Assembly: GCF_000716445.1 (NCBI RefSeq)
Contig: NZ_JNWK01000079.1
Span: 44,905-108,904, forward strand
From: Streptomyces wedmorensis
GTDB lineage: Bacteria; Actinomycetota; Actinomycetes; Streptomycetales; Streptomycetaceae
Reading direction: 5' to 3'
DNA length: 64,000 nucleotides
The position numbers and the translations under genes are program-made. The notes under the pieces were generated by a model. It made no database searches and was not told where the DNA came from. It worked only from the letters and a program-made list of their open reading frames with translations. Positions 7,232 to 16,249 of the stretch are shown in pieces. How positions within the stretch are numbered: the first letter of the stretch is position 1; the number at the start of each line of letters is the position of its first letter.

Positions 7232-8826
7232 CCGTCCTCGCCTCCGCCCTCGACACCGGCGGGTCCGACTTCGCGGCCGCGCGTGCCGCGATGCTCGACA
7301 AGCTGGCCGCGCTCGACGCGGAGCACGCCAAGGCCCTCGCGGGGGGCGGTGAGAAGTACACGGATCGGCACCGGAAGCGCGGGAAGATGCTCGCGCGGGA
7401 GCGGATCGAGCTGCTGGTCGACGCCGATTCGCCGTTCCTGGAGCTGTCGCCGCTGGCGGCCTGGGGGAGCGACTACGCGGTGGGCGCTTCGCTGATCACC
7501 GGCATCGGGGTCGTGGAGGGCGTCGAGTGCCTGATCACCGCGAACGATCCGACCGTGCGGGGCGGGGCGTCGAATCCGTGGACGCTGAAGAAGGCGCTGA
7601 GGGCGAACGAGATCGCGTACGCCAACCGGCTGCCCGTGATCTCGCTCGTCGAGTCGGGTGGCGCCGACCTGCCCTCCCAGAAGGAGATCTTCATCCCGGG
7701 TGGGGCGCTGTTCCGCGACCTCACCCGGCTCTCGGCCGCGGGCATCCCGACGGTCGCGGTCGTCTTCGGCAACTCGACGGCGGGGGGCGCGTACGTGCCC
7801 GGCATGTCGGACCACGCCGTGATGATCAAGGAGCAGTCGAAGGTGTTCCTCGGCGGACCGCCGCTCGTGAAGATGGCGACGGGCGAGGAGAGCGACGACG
7901 AGTCCCTCGGCGGCGCCGCGATGCACGCCCGTACCTCCGGTCTCGCAGACCACTACGCCGTCGACGAGGCCGACGCGATCCGTCAGGCCCGCCGGATCGT
8001 CGCCCGCCTCAACCACCGCAAGCACCACGCGGATCCGGGCCCGGCGGAGCCCCCGAAGTACGACGAGGACGAACTCCTCGGCATCGTCCCCGGGGACCTC
8101 AAGACCCCCTTCGACCCGCGCGAGGTGATCGCCCGGATCGTCGACGGCTCGGACTTCGACGAGTTCAAGCCGCTGTACGGGACCTCGCTGACCACGGGAT
8201 GGGCGCGGCTGCACGGCTATCCGGTCGGTGTGATCGCCAACGCGCAGGGCGTGCTGTTCTCGGCCGAGTCGCAGAAGGCGGCGCAGTTCATCCAGCTGGC
8301 CAACCAGCGGGACATTCCGCTGGTGTTCCTCCACAACACGACCGGCTACATGGTCGGCAAGGAGTACGAACAGGGCGGCATCATCAAGCACGGCGCGATG
8401 ATGATCAACGCGGTGTCGAACTCGAAGGTCCCGCACCTGTCGGTCCTGATGGGCGCGTCCTACGGCGCAGGGCACTACGGCATGTGCGGCCGGGCGTACG
8501 ACCCGCGTTTCCTGTTCGCGTGGCCGAGCGCGAAGTCGGCCGTCATGGGCCCGCAGCAGCTCGCCGGCGTGCTGTCGATCGTGGCGCGGGCGTCCGCCGC
8601 CGCGAAGGGGCAGCCGTACGACGACGAGGCGGACGCCGGGCTGCGGGCGCTGGTCGAGGCGCAGATCGAGTCGGAGTCGCTGCCGATGTTCCTGTCGGGC
8701 CGGCTCTACGACGACGGGGTCATCGACCCCCGCGACACCCGCACGGTCCTCGGGCTGTGCCTGTCCGCGATCCACACGGCACCGGTCGAGGGCGCGCGCG
8801 GCGGCTTCGGCGTCTTCCGAATGTGA
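7228..8826 (+). CDS. Acyl-CoA carboxylase beta subunit (carboxyltransferase), MCC/GCC type
   Basis: A 532-residue carboxyltransferase with two crotonase-like halves. Residues ~180-220 carry GNSTAGGAYVPGMSD and GGPPLVKMATGE; the C-terminal half has YGAGHYGMCGRAYDPRFLFAWP. These resemble methylcrotonyl- or geranyl-CoA carboxylases more than propionyl-CoA carboxylases. It transfers CO2 from biotin, carried on the next gene product, to an acyl-CoA. GGAGG precedes the ATG, which overlaps the AtuA-like stop (ATGA). With AtuA as neighbour, a branched or terpenoid enoyl-CoA substrate is likely. Confidence 0.93.
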   Translation: MTVLASALDTGGSDFAAARAAMLDKLAALDAEHAKALAGGGEKYTDRHRKRGKMLARERIELLVDADSPFLELSPLAAWGSDYAVGASLITGIGVVEGVECLITANDPTVRGGASNPWTLKKALRANEIAYANRLPVISLVESGGADLPSQKEIFIPGGALFRDLTRLSAAGIPTVAVVFGNSTAGGAYVPGMSDHAVMIKEQSKVFLGGPPLVKMATGEESDDESLGGAAMHARTSGLADHYAVDEADAIRQARRIVARLNHRKHHADPGPAEPPKYDEDELLGIVPGDLKTPFDPREVIARIVDGSDFDEFKPLYGTSLTTGWARLHGYPVGVIANAQGVLFSAESQKAAQFIQLANQRDIPLVFLHNTTGYMVGKEYEQGGIIKHGAMMINAVSNSKVPHLSVLMGASYGAGHYGMCGRAYDPRFLFAWPSAKSAVMGPQQLAGVLSIVARASAAAKGQPYDDEADAGLRALVEAQIESESLPMFLSGRLYDDGVIDPRDTRTVLGLCLSAIHTAPVEGARGGFGVFRM

Positions 8827-8834
8827 GGCACCAG

Positions 8835-8879
8835 ATGACCTCGATGATCACCCTCCTCCTCGTGCGAGGCACACTTTGA
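8835..8879 (+). CDS. Possible 14-codon coupling ORF before the biotin carboxylase
   Basis: ATG 8835 opens a 14-residue ORF (MTSMITLLLVRGTL) with its own GAGG at 8825-8828. Its TGA stop (8877-8879) overlaps the TTG start of the biotin carboxylase. Both this ORF and the real start look like copies of one another, suggesting a local duplication of the translation start region. It may couple translation or may be a relic; expression is not shown. Confidence 0.3.
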   Translation: MTSMITLLLVRGTL

Positions 8880-10765
8880 TCACCTCCCTCCTCGTCGCGA
8901 ACCGTGGCGAGATCGCCTGCCGCGTCTTCCGCACCTGCCGTGAGCTGGGCATCTCCACGGTCGCCGTGTACTCCGACGCGGACGCCGACGCGCTGCACGT
9001 CCGGGACGCCGACACGGCCGTACGGCTGCCGGGGGCCACGCCCTCGGAGACGTACCTGCGCGGCGACCTCATCGTGAAGGCGGCGCTCGCGGCAGGCGCG
9101 GACGCCGTCCACCCCGGCTACGGCTTCCTCTCCGAGAACGCCGACTTCGCGCGGGCCGTCACGGACGCCGGCCTGCTCTGGATCGGGCCGCCGCCGGCGG
9201 CGATCGAGGCGATGGCGTCGAAGACCCGGGCGAAGGAACTCCTCGGCGTCACGCCGCTCCGCCCGGAGGACGTCACCGGGGCCGACCTGCCCGTCCTGGT
9301 GAAGGCGGCGGCGGGCGGCGGCGGTCGCGGCATGCGGGTCGTCCGAGAACTCGACGCGCTGCCCGGCGAGTTGAAGGCCGCGTCCGCCGAGGCCGCGAGC
9401 GCCTTCGGGGACGGGGAGGTGTTCGTCGAGCCGTACGTCGAGGACGGCCGCCACGTCGAGGTGCAGCTCCTCTGCGACACCCACGGCACGGCCTGGGCGC
9501 TCGGCACCCGCGACTGCTCGCTCCAGCGCCGCCACCAGAAGGTGATCGAGGAGGCTCCGGCGCCGGGCCTGCCCGCCGCCCTGGAGGCCTCGCTCCTGGA
9601 CACGGCCGTGCGCGCCGCGAAGGCCGTCGGCTACGTGGGGGCGGGCACGGTCGAGTTCCTCGTCGCCGACGGCCGGGCGCACTTCCTGGAGATGAACACC
9701 CGGCTCCAGGTCGAGCACCCCGTCACGGAGGAGGTGTACGGGGTCGACCTCGTCGCCCTCCAGCTGGCGGTCGCCGAGGGCCGGGCCCTGCCGACCGAGC
9801 CCCCGGCCCCCCGGGGACACGCCATCGAGGCCCGGCTCTACGCCGAGGACCCGGCGCGGGAGTGGGCGCCGCAGACGGGCGTCCTGCACCGCTTCGACGT
9901 GCCGGGGGAGGGCCGCGTCCGGGTCGACACCGGGTACGCCTCCGGGGACGCCGTCGGAGTCCACTACGACCCGATGCTCGCCAAGGTGATCGTCCACGCC
10001 CCCACCCGCGCCGAAGCCGCCCGCAAACTCGCCCACGCCCTGGAGCGGACCCGCGTCCACGGCCCCGTCACCAACCGGGGGCTGCTCGTCGCCTCGCTGC
10101 GCCACCCCGAGTACACCTCCCCGGAGGTCCTCGACACGGGTTTCTACGAGCGCAACCTGCCCGCCCTGACCACCGCGCCGGACGGCGAGCGGTACGCGGC
10201 CGTCGCCGCCGCCCTCGCCGAGGCGGCCGCCAACCGGGGCCGGTTCGGCGGCGGTTGGCGCAACCTCCGCTCCCAGGACGAGACGCGGACGTACGGCGAC
10301 CAGGAGGTCCGCTACCGGCCGGCCAGGGGCGGCGGGTACGAGGTCACGGCCCCCGAGGGGGTACGGGTCGTGGCGGCGGCCCCCGACCGCGTACGGCTCG
10401 AAGTGGCGGGAGTCGTCAGGGACTTCACGGTCGACCGGTACGGCGACGGCACGGTCCACTCCGGTCCCCACCGCCTCGTCCCCCGGCCCCGCTTCACCGA
10501 CCCCAGCGAGCAGACGGCGCCCGGCTCCCTGCTCGCCCCGATGCCCGGCACCGTCGTCCGGGTCGCGGACGGCCTCGCCGTCGGCGACCGGGTGACCGCC
10601 GGACAGCCCCTGCTCTGGCTGGAGGCCATGAAGATGGAGCACCGCGTCTCCGCTCCCGCCTCCGGCACGCTCACCGCGCTCCACGCCGTCCCCGGCCGCC
10701 AGGTCGAGGTCGGCGCCCTGCTCGCCGTCGTACAGACCGAAGCAACGGAGGAAGACCCCGTATGA
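8876..10765 (+). CDS. Acyl-CoA carboxylase alpha subunit (biotin carboxylase + BCCP)
   Basis: A 629-residue fusion. Residues 1-110 are the biotin carboxylase N-domain (LLVANRGEIACRVFRTC, HPGYGFLSENADFA), ~115-300 the ATP-grasp domain (KAAAGGGGRGMRVV glycine loop; EMNTRLQVEHPVTE active site), then the C-domain, and a C-terminal biotinyl domain with EAMKM, K586 being the predicted biotin site. It carboxylates biotin using ATP and bicarbonate for the beta subunit at 7228. The TTG start is supported by GAGG six bases upstream and the conserved MITSLLVANRGEIA beginning. Confidence 0.93.
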   Translation: MITSLLVANRGEIACRVFRTCRELGISTVAVYSDADADALHVRDADTAVRLPGATPSETYLRGDLIVKAALAAGADAVHPGYGFLSENADFARAVTDAGLLWIGPPPAAIEAMASKTRAKELLGVTPLRPEDVTGADLPVLVKAAAGGGGRGMRVVRELDALPGELKAASAEAASAFGDGEVFVEPYVEDGRHVEVQLLCDTHGTAWALGTRDCSLQRRHQKVIEEAPAPGLPAALEASLLDTAVRAAKAVGYVGAGTVEFLVADGRAHFLEMNTRLQVEHPVTEEVYGVDLVALQLAVAEGRALPTEPPAPRGHAIEARLYAEDPAREWAPQTGVLHRFDVPGEGRVRVDTGYASGDAVGVHYDPMLAKVIVHAPTRAEAARKLAHALERTRVHGPVTNRGLLVASLRHPEYTSPEVLDTGFYERNLPALTTAPDGERYAAVAAALAEAAANRGRFGGGWRNLRSQDETRTYGDQEVRYRPARGGGYEVTAPEGVRVVAAAPDRVRLEVAGVVRDFTVDRYGDGTVHSGPHRLVPRPRFTDPSEQTAPGSLLAPMPGTVVRVADGLAVGDRVTAGQPLLWLEAMKMEHRVSAPASGTLTALHAVPGRQVEVGALLAVVQTEATEEDPV

Positions 10766-11895
10766 GCACCGACATCGAGCCGCAGGAACACACCGAGCTC
10801 CGTGCCGCCGTCGCCGCCCTCGGCCGCCGCCACGGCCCCGGCTTCGACCGGGCCGCCCTGTGGGCGGAGGCCGGGAAGCTGGGCTACCTGGGCGTGAACC
10901 TTCCCGAGGAGTACGGCGGCGGGGGCGGCGGCATCGCCGAGCTGTCCCTGGTCCTGGAGGAGGCGGGCGCCGCCGGGGCCCCGCTCCTGATGATGGTCGT
11001 GTCGCCCGCGATCTGCGGCACGGTGATCGCCCGCTTCGGCACCGAGGAGCAGAAGCGGGCCTGGCTCCCCGGCCTCGCCGACGGCTCGAAGACGATGGCG
11101 TTCGGCATCACCGAGCCCGACGCGGGCTCCAACTCGCACCGCATCACCACCACCGCGACCCGCACCGAGGACGGCTGGGTCCTGAACGGGCGCAAGGTCT
11201 TCGTCTCCGGCGTCGACATCGCCGACGCGACCCTCATCGTCGGCCGCACCTCCGACGCCCGCACGGGCAACCTGAAGCCCTGCCTCTTCATCGTCCCGCG
11301 TGACGCGCCCGGCTTCGACCGCCGCCACATCGAGATGGAACTCGCCGCCGACGAGAAGCAGTTCGAGCTCACCATCGACGACGTGCACCTGCCGGCGGAC
11401 GCGCTCGTCGGCGACGAGGACGCGGGCCTCCTCCAGCTCTTCGCGGGCCTCAACCCCGAGCGGATCATGACCGCCGCGTTCGCGATCGGCATGGGCCGCC
11501 ACGCCCTGGAGCGTGCGGTGACCTACGCCAAGGAGCGCCAGGTCTGGAAGGCGCCCATCGGCTCCCACCAGGCCATCGCCCACCCCCTCGCGCAGGCCCA
11601 CATCGAGCTCGAACTCGCCCGCCTGATGATGCAGAAGGCGGCGAGGCTGTACGACGCGGGCGACGACGTCGGCGCGGGCGAGGCCGCCAACATGGCGAAG
11701 TACGCCGCCGCCGAGGCCTGCGTGAAGGCCGTCGACACCGCCGTCCACACCCTCGGCGGCAACGGACTCACCCGCGAGTTCGGCCTCGCCCGCCTGGTCA
11801 CCGCCGCCCGGGTGGCCCGGATCGCCCCGGTCAGCCGCGAGATGATCCTGAACTACGTGTCGAGCCACACCCTGGGGCTGCCCAAGTCGTACTGA
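10762..11895 (+). CDS. Acyl-CoA dehydrogenase
   Basis: A 377-residue flavoprotein. The FAD/substrate signature MAFGITEPDAGSNSHRI lies at ~112-128, and the C-terminal helical domain ends with ALGGNGLTREF-like HTLGGNGLTREFGLARL (~330-346). It introduces the alpha-beta double bond into an acyl-CoA, presumably supplying the enoyl-CoA that the carboxylase uses. The ATG overlaps the biotin carboxylase stop (ATGA), and it is the last gene of the operon. The N-terminal helical domain is somewhat short, but all key segments are present. Confidence 0.92.
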   Translation: MSTDIEPQEHTELRAAVAALGRRHGPGFDRAALWAEAGKLGYLGVNLPEEYGGGGGGIAELSLVLEEAGAAGAPLLMMVVSPAICGTVIARFGTEEQKRAWLPGLADGSKTMAFGITEPDAGSNSHRITTTATRTEDGWVLNGRKVFVSGVDIADATLIVGRTSDARTGNLKPCLFIVPRDAPGFDRRHIEMELAADEKQFELTIDDVHLPADALVGDEDAGLLQLFAGLNPERIMTAAFAIGMGRHALERAVTYAKERQVWKAPIGSHQAIAHPLAQAHIELELARLMMQKAARLYDAGDDVGAGEAANMAKYAAAEACVKAVDTAVHTLGGNGLTREFGLARLVTAARVARIAPVSREMILNYVSSHTLGLPKSY

Positions 11896-12058
11896 TCGCG
11901 GAGGCGGTCGTGCGGGGCCTCTCGGGACGCGTCCTGCCGGCCCGGTGCGGGGGTGGTACCCGGGTATGACGGGACAGTTGGCTCCGGGGTGTGACGACGA
12001 CGGTGGCGAGGGGCGGTGAGAGTGCGGGCATCCGCCGAACGAGTCGAGGAGGCCGTCG

Positions 12059-12523
12059 ATGCCGCCGTCGATGCCCGCGATCCGCCGCACCGTCCACACC
12101 GCCACCCGCGCGTTCCTGGCGCTGCCGATCGGGCTCGCGGCGGTCGTGCTGACGCTGACCGGGCAGCCGGGCCGGGCCGGACGCGTGCGGGCGCGGCTCG
12201 GCGGCGGCGGGTGGACCGGGCGCGGGGTGCTCGGCCGGGCCGTGCTCGGGCTGCCGTTGGACGTGGCGGCCTTCGTGCTGGTCGGGTACGCCCTGTTCAA
12301 CTCGGTGCGGAACTTCGGCTACCCCCTCTGGTACCTGGACACCGACTATCACCAGGCCTGGGGCGGGCCGACCATGGCCGGTGTCTGGGCGGTGCACGGG
12401 CTGGGCTGGCTGCTCTGCCTCGCGGTGCTGCTGCACTGGCCGGTGCGCTGGCTCGCCGGGGGCCAGCGTGCCCTGGACCGGCGCCTCACGTCTCATCTCG
12501 GCCAATCACGCCTCCGGTTGTGA
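12059..12523 (+). CDS. Small membrane protein, sensor-domain-like
   Basis: A 154-residue protein with three or four hydrophobic stretches (FLALPIGLAAVVLTLTG; VLGLPLDVAAFVLVGYALF; GVWAVHGLGWLLCLAVLLHW) and a C-terminal ALDRRL segment. This pattern resembles the N-terminal sensor domain of Streptomyces histidine kinases, but no kinase follows, so it may be an orphan or truncated sensor. The ATG at 12059 is chosen because GAGGAGG lies 6 bases upstream. No function can be assigned. Confidence 0.65.
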   Translation: MPPSMPAIRRTVHTATRAFLALPIGLAAVVLTLTGQPGRAGRVRARLGGGGWTGRGVLGRAVLGLPLDVAAFVLVGYALFNSVRNFGYPLWYLDTDYHQAWGGPTMAGVWAVHGLGWLLCLAVLLHWPVRWLAGGQRALDRRLTSHLGQSRLRL

Positions 12524-12586
12524 AGACCGCGTATACGATCCCCTCGTTTCGCTCACATTCGAGCGCCACGAGTCAGGGAGACGCGC

Positions 12587-13204
12587 ATGTACCAGCAGCC
12601 CGGCCCGTACCAGGCTCCTCCGCCGTGGGTGCCGACCCGCCGCTGGTGGCAGCATCCCGCCCTGGTCATCACGCTGTTGGTGCTCTTCCCGCCGGGCGGC
12701 ATAGCCCTGGCCTGGCTGAGCCGCTGGAGCAGCCGGGCCAAGATCGTGGCGACGGTCCTGTCGGCCCTGTGGTTCGTCATCGCGCTCGCCGTCGACGACC
12801 CGGAGAAGAACGGCACGGACGACCCGAAGCCCACCACGACGGCCACGGCCCCCGCGACGCCGACCGGGCCGAGCCCCACGGCCACCACGCCGGAACCGAG
12901 CCCGACCACCGAGTCGCCCACCCCGGAGCCGACGACGGAGGCCCCGACCACCGAGGCCCCGGAGCCGACCACCGAGGCGCCGACCACCCGGGCGCCGGAG
13001 CCGACGCGCACCACACCGAGGCCCGTGAAGCCGAAGCCGGTCCAGACGACCCGGCCGCCGGAGACCGCCGAGCCGGAGCCGGAGGTCTACTACGAGAACT
13101 GCGCCGCCGTCCGGGCCGCCGGTGCCGCCCCCATCCACGTCGGGGAGCCCGGCTACGGCAGGCACCTCGACCGCGACGGCGACGGGGTCGCCTGCGAGGG
13201 CTGA
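12587..13204 (+). CDS. Membrane-anchored excalibur calcium-binding domain protein
   Basis: A 205-residue protein: a short Pro/Tyr-rich cytoplasmic head, two hydrophobic segments (~25-45 and ~50-68), a long Thr/Pro/Glu linker with PTTEAPEPTTEAPTT-type repeats (~80-160), and a C-terminal excalibur domain (YYENCAAVRAAG to DRDGDGVACEG). The DxDxDG loop is the predicted calcium site. Excalibur domains occur on extracellular nucleases and surface proteins, so the domain is probably outside the cell. The gene stands alone. Confidence 0.88.
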   Translation: MYQQPGPYQAPPPWVPTRRWWQHPALVITLLVLFPPGGIALAWLSRWSSRAKIVATVLSALWFVIALAVDDPEKNGTDDPKPTTTATAPATPTGPSPTATTPEPSPTTESPTPEPTTEAPTTEAPEPTTEAPTTRAPEPTRTTPRPVKPKPVQTTRPPETAEPEPEVYYENCAAVRAAGAAPIHVGEPGYGRHLDRDGDGVACEG

Positions 13205-13231
13205 GCCGCCGCGCCGGCCGTCGCGGTAAAC

Positions 13232-13254
13232 CATGCAGGCATGCTTGATTGTTT
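13232..13254. promoter_or_regulatory. Candidate operator, second GCTTGATTGTTT site
   Basis: ATGCAGGC-AT-GCTTGATT followed by GTTT, 86 bases before the ligase start at 13340. The right half-site and flank are identical to the site at 4472-4493 before the AtuA-like operon; the left half is less symmetrical. Confidence 0.5.
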
Positions 13255-13339
13255 TTCGGAGTGCTGACAGGGTCTCCCCAAGTCCCGCGCGCAGCAGCGA
13301 TCCTGGCGTCCACCTCTCACCTCTCCAGGGGGTCAACGC

Positions 13340-14917
13340 ATGGTGTTCCACAGCGACTACGAGGCCGTCCCCACCCTCTCCCTGCCCATCCACGACGCCG
13401 TACTCGGCCGCGCCGCCGAGTACGGCGACACCCCGGCGCTCGTCGACGGGGCGGGGGAGCTCTCGCTCACGTACGGGCAGGTGGACGGCTTCCACCGGAG
13501 GGTGGCGGCCGGGCTCGCGGAGGCGGGGCTGCGCAAGGGGGACGTCCTCGCCCTGCACAGCCCCAACACGGTGCTGTTCCCGATCGCGTTCTACGCCGCC
13601 ACCCGCGCCGGGGCCGCCGTCACCACCGTGCACCCGCTGGCCACGCCCGAGGAGTTCGCCAAGCAGCTCAAGGACTCGTCCGCGCGGTGGATCGTCACGG
13701 TGTCCCCGCTGCTCGCCGCCGCCCGCGCCGCCGCCGAACTCGCCGGCGGGATCGAGGAGGTATTCGTCTGCGACCAGGCACCGGAGGGCGAGGACGTCCG
13801 CTCCCTCCAGGGCTTCCTGGCGAGCACGGGTCCCGTCCCGGACCACGCGATCGACCCCGACCAGGACGTGGCCGCCCTCCCGTACTCCTCCGGCACCACC
13901 GGCGTCCCCAAGGGCGTGATGCTCACGCACACGTCGATCGCCACCAACCTGGCGCAGCTGGAGCCGTTCGTCCCGATGGGCCCGGGAGACCGGATTCTGG
14001 CGGTATTGCCCTTCTTTCACATATACGGCCTCACGGCTCTCATGAACGCCCCGCTGCGGCAGGGCGCCACCGTCGTCGTACTGCCCCGCTTCGAACTCGA
14101 CACCTTCCTCGGCGCCATCCAGGAACACCGCATCAACGGGCTGTACGTCGCCCCGCCGATCGTCCTCGCCCTCGCCAAGCACCCGGCCGTCGCCGACTAC
14201 GACCTGTCGTCCCTCGAGTACATCGTCAGCGCCGCCGCCCCGCTCGACGCGGCCCTCGCCGAGGCCTGCTCCGCCCGCCTCGGACTGCCGCCGGTCCGGC
14301 AGGCGTACGGGATGACCGAGCTGTCCCCCGGCACCCACGTCGTACCGCTCGACGCCCAGAACCCCCCGCCCGGCACCGTCGGACGCCTGCTGCCCTCCAC
14401 CGAGATGCGGATCCTGTCCCTCGACGACCCCACGAAGGACGCGGCACCCGGGGAGGAAGGCGAGGTCGCCATCCGGGGACCCCAGGTCATGAAGGGCTAC
14501 CTGGGCCGGCCCGACGCCACCGCCGCCATGATCGACGCCGACGGCTGGGTCCACACCGGCGACATCGGCCGCGTCGACGAGGACGGCTGGCTGTTCGTCG
14601 TCGACCGGGTGAAGGAACTCATCAAGTACAAGGGCTTCCAGGTCGCCCCCGCCGAACTCGAAGCCCTCCTCCTCACCCACGACGGCATCGCCGACGCCGC
14701 CGTCATCGGCGTCACCGACGCCGACGGCACCGAGATCCCCAAGGCCTTCGTCGTACGCCAGCCCGCCGCGGCCGCGCTCACCGCCGAGGAGGTCCTCGCG
14801 CACGTCGCCGCGCGCGTCTCCCCGTACAAGAAGGTCCGCGCCGTGGAGTTCATCGACACCGTCCCCCGGGCAGCGTCCGGGAAGATCCTCCGCAGAGAGT
14901 TGAGGGACCGCGCATGA
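13340..14917 (+). CDS. AMP-dependent acyl-CoA ligase (4-coumarate-CoA ligase type)
   Basis: A 525-residue ANL-family enzyme. The P-loop-like motif YSSGTTGVPKGV is at 182-193, YGMTE near 325, the hinge region KELIKYKGFQVAPAELE near 430-446, and the catalytic lysine of ASGKILRRELR is K515. It activates a carboxylic acid as acyl-AMP and then acyl-CoA. Class resemblance is to 4-coumarate/medium-chain ligases; the substrate is unproven. It is first in an operon with an enoyl-CoA hydratase and TetR, so it probably feeds beta-oxidation. Confidence 0.92.
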   Translation: MVFHSDYEAVPTLSLPIHDAVLGRAAEYGDTPALVDGAGELSLTYGQVDGFHRRVAAGLAEAGLRKGDVLALHSPNTVLFPIAFYAATRAGAAVTTVHPLATPEEFAKQLKDSSARWIVTVSPLLAAARAAAELAGGIEEVFVCDQAPEGEDVRSLQGFLASTGPVPDHAIDPDQDVAALPYSSGTTGVPKGVMLTHTSIATNLAQLEPFVPMGPGDRILAVLPFFHIYGLTALMNAPLRQGATVVVLPRFELDTFLGAIQEHRINGLYVAPPIVLALAKHPAVADYDLSSLEYIVSAAAPLDAALAEACSARLGLPPVRQAYGMTELSPGTHVVPLDAQNPPPGTVGRLLPSTEMRILSLDDPTKDAAPGEEGEVAIRGPQVMKGYLGRPDATAAMIDADGWVHTGDIGRVDEDGWLFVVDRVKELIKYKGFQVAPAELEALLLTHDGIADAAVIGVTDADGTEIPKAFVVRQPAAAALTAEEVLAHVAARVSPYKKVRAVEFIDTVPRAASGKILRRELRDRA

Positions 14918-15642
14918 CCCTGGTGACCACCACCGAGGAACGGGGCATCACCACCCTCGCCCTCGACTCCCCCGACACCCGCAACGCGCTCTCCGCCCCG
15001 CTCGTCGCCGAACTCGCCGACGCGCTCACCGTCTGCGGCAAGGACCCGGCCGTCCGCGCCGTCGTCCTCACCCACACCGGCACCACCTTCAGCGCGGGCG
15101 CCGACCTGAAGGCCCCGCCCAGCCCGTACGCCTTCGTCGACCTGCTCCGGCAGATCCTCGAGCTGCCGAAACCCGTCGTCGCCCACGTCACCGCCGGCAG
15201 TCACACCCGCGCCGGCGGCCTCGGACTCCTCGGCGCCGCCGACATCGTCCTCGCCGGCCAGGGCGCCGACTTCGCCCTCACGGAGGTACGCATCGGGGTC
15301 GCGCCCGCCGTCGTCTCCCTCACCCTCCTGCCGCGCCTCGAACCCCGCGCCGCCGCCCGCCACTACCTCACCGGCGAACGGTTCGGCGTCCCCGAGGCCG
15401 TCACCATGGGCCTGGTCACCGCCACCGACGACGAGCTCGACACCGTCCTCGACGCCCTCCGCGCCGGCTCCCCGCAGGGCCTGCGCGAGGCGAAACGACT
15501 GGTCACCGCTAAAGTCCTGGAGACCTTCGAACGCGACGCGGAGGACCTGGTGCAGAGGTCGGCCACGCTCTTCGCCTCCGCCGAGGCACGCGAAGGGATG
15601 ACGGCCTTCCTCGAACGACGGGACCCCGCATGGCGGCTGTGA
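14914..15642 (+). CDS. Enoyl-CoA hydratase/isomerase family protein
   Basis: A 242-residue crotonase-fold enzyme: FSAGADLK (~66-73) is the first oxyanion-hole segment and TRAGGLGLLGAADIVLA (~102-118) the second. Hydration of a trans-2-enoyl-CoA is the likely reaction. The usual first catalytic Glu region reads HTRAGGLGL, so a specialised or altered activity is possible. The ATG overlaps the ligase stop (ATGA); the TetR gene starts inside its 3' end. Confidence 0.88.
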   Translation: MTLVTTTEERGITTLALDSPDTRNALSAPLVAELADALTVCGKDPAVRAVVLTHTGTTFSAGADLKAPPSPYAFVDLLRQILELPKPVVAHVTAGSHTRAGGLGLLGAADIVLAGQGADFALTEVRIGVAPAVVSLTLLPRLEPRAAARHYLTGERFGVPEAVTMGLVTATDDELDTVLDALRAGSPQGLREAKRLVTAKVLETFERDAEDLVQRSATLFASAEAREGMTAFLERRDPAWRL

Positions 15643-16226
15643 CCGCACCCAAGCCGGACCGCAACCCCAAGCAGGACAGGAGCCGCGCCACCCGGCAGCG
15701 GCTCCTGGAGGCCGCCGTGGCCTGTCTGGCCGAGCGCGGCTGGGCGGGCTCCACGGTCGCCGTCGTCGCGGAACGCGCCGGCGTCTCCCGGGGCGCCGCC
15801 CAGCACCACTTCCCGACCCGCGAGGACCTGTTCACGGCCGCCGTCGAGTACGTCGCCGAGGAACGGTCCCACGCGCTGCGCGCCCTGCCGTCCCGCGACC
15901 GCAAGGAAGCCGTCGCCGCCCTCGTCGACCTCTACACCGGCCCCCTCTTCCGGGCCGCGCTCCACCTCTGGGTCGCCGCCTCCGACGAGGACCAGCTCCG
16001 CGCCCGCGTCACCGAACTGGAGGCCCGCGTCGGCCGCGAGTCCCACCGCATCGCCGTCGAGGTGCTCGGCGCGGACGAGTCCCGGCCCGGCGTCCGCGAG
16101 ACCGTCCAAGGCCTCCTCGACATGGCCCGCGGCCTCGGCCTCGCCACCCTCCTCACGGACGACCGCGCCCGCCGGGAACGTGTCGTCTCCCAGTGGGCGC
16201 GGCTCGTGGAAGAGGCGCTCGCCTGA
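15630..16226 (+). CDS. TetR-family transcriptional regulator
   Basis: A 198-residue regulator with an N-terminal TetR helix-turn-helix (TRQRLLEAAVACLAERGW then AERAGVSRGAAQHHF, residues ~21-63) and an all-helical ligand-binding C-terminal domain. It overlaps the hydratase gene by 13 bases, so it is co-transcribed. By analogy with fatty-acid-type TetR repressors it probably senses an acyl-CoA and represses this operon. The shared GCTTGATTGTTT motif suggests it may also act on the 4557 operon (inference). Confidence 0.9.
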   Translation: MAAVTAPKPDRNPKQDRSRATRQRLLEAAVACLAERGWAGSTVAVVAERAGVSRGAAQHHFPTREDLFTAAVEYVAEERSHALRALPSRDRKEAVAALVDLYTGPLFRAALHLWVAASDEDQLRARVTELEARVGRESHRIAVEVLGADESRPGVRETVQGLLDMARGLGLATLLTDDRARRERVVSQWARLVEEALA

Positions 16227-16249
16227 CCGCGTGACCGCGGCCGGACGGA

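Noticed and set aside
6535..8775. 746-codon open frame antisense to the carboxyltransferase
   Set aside because: Same reason; the plus-strand frame has intact catalytic motifs.
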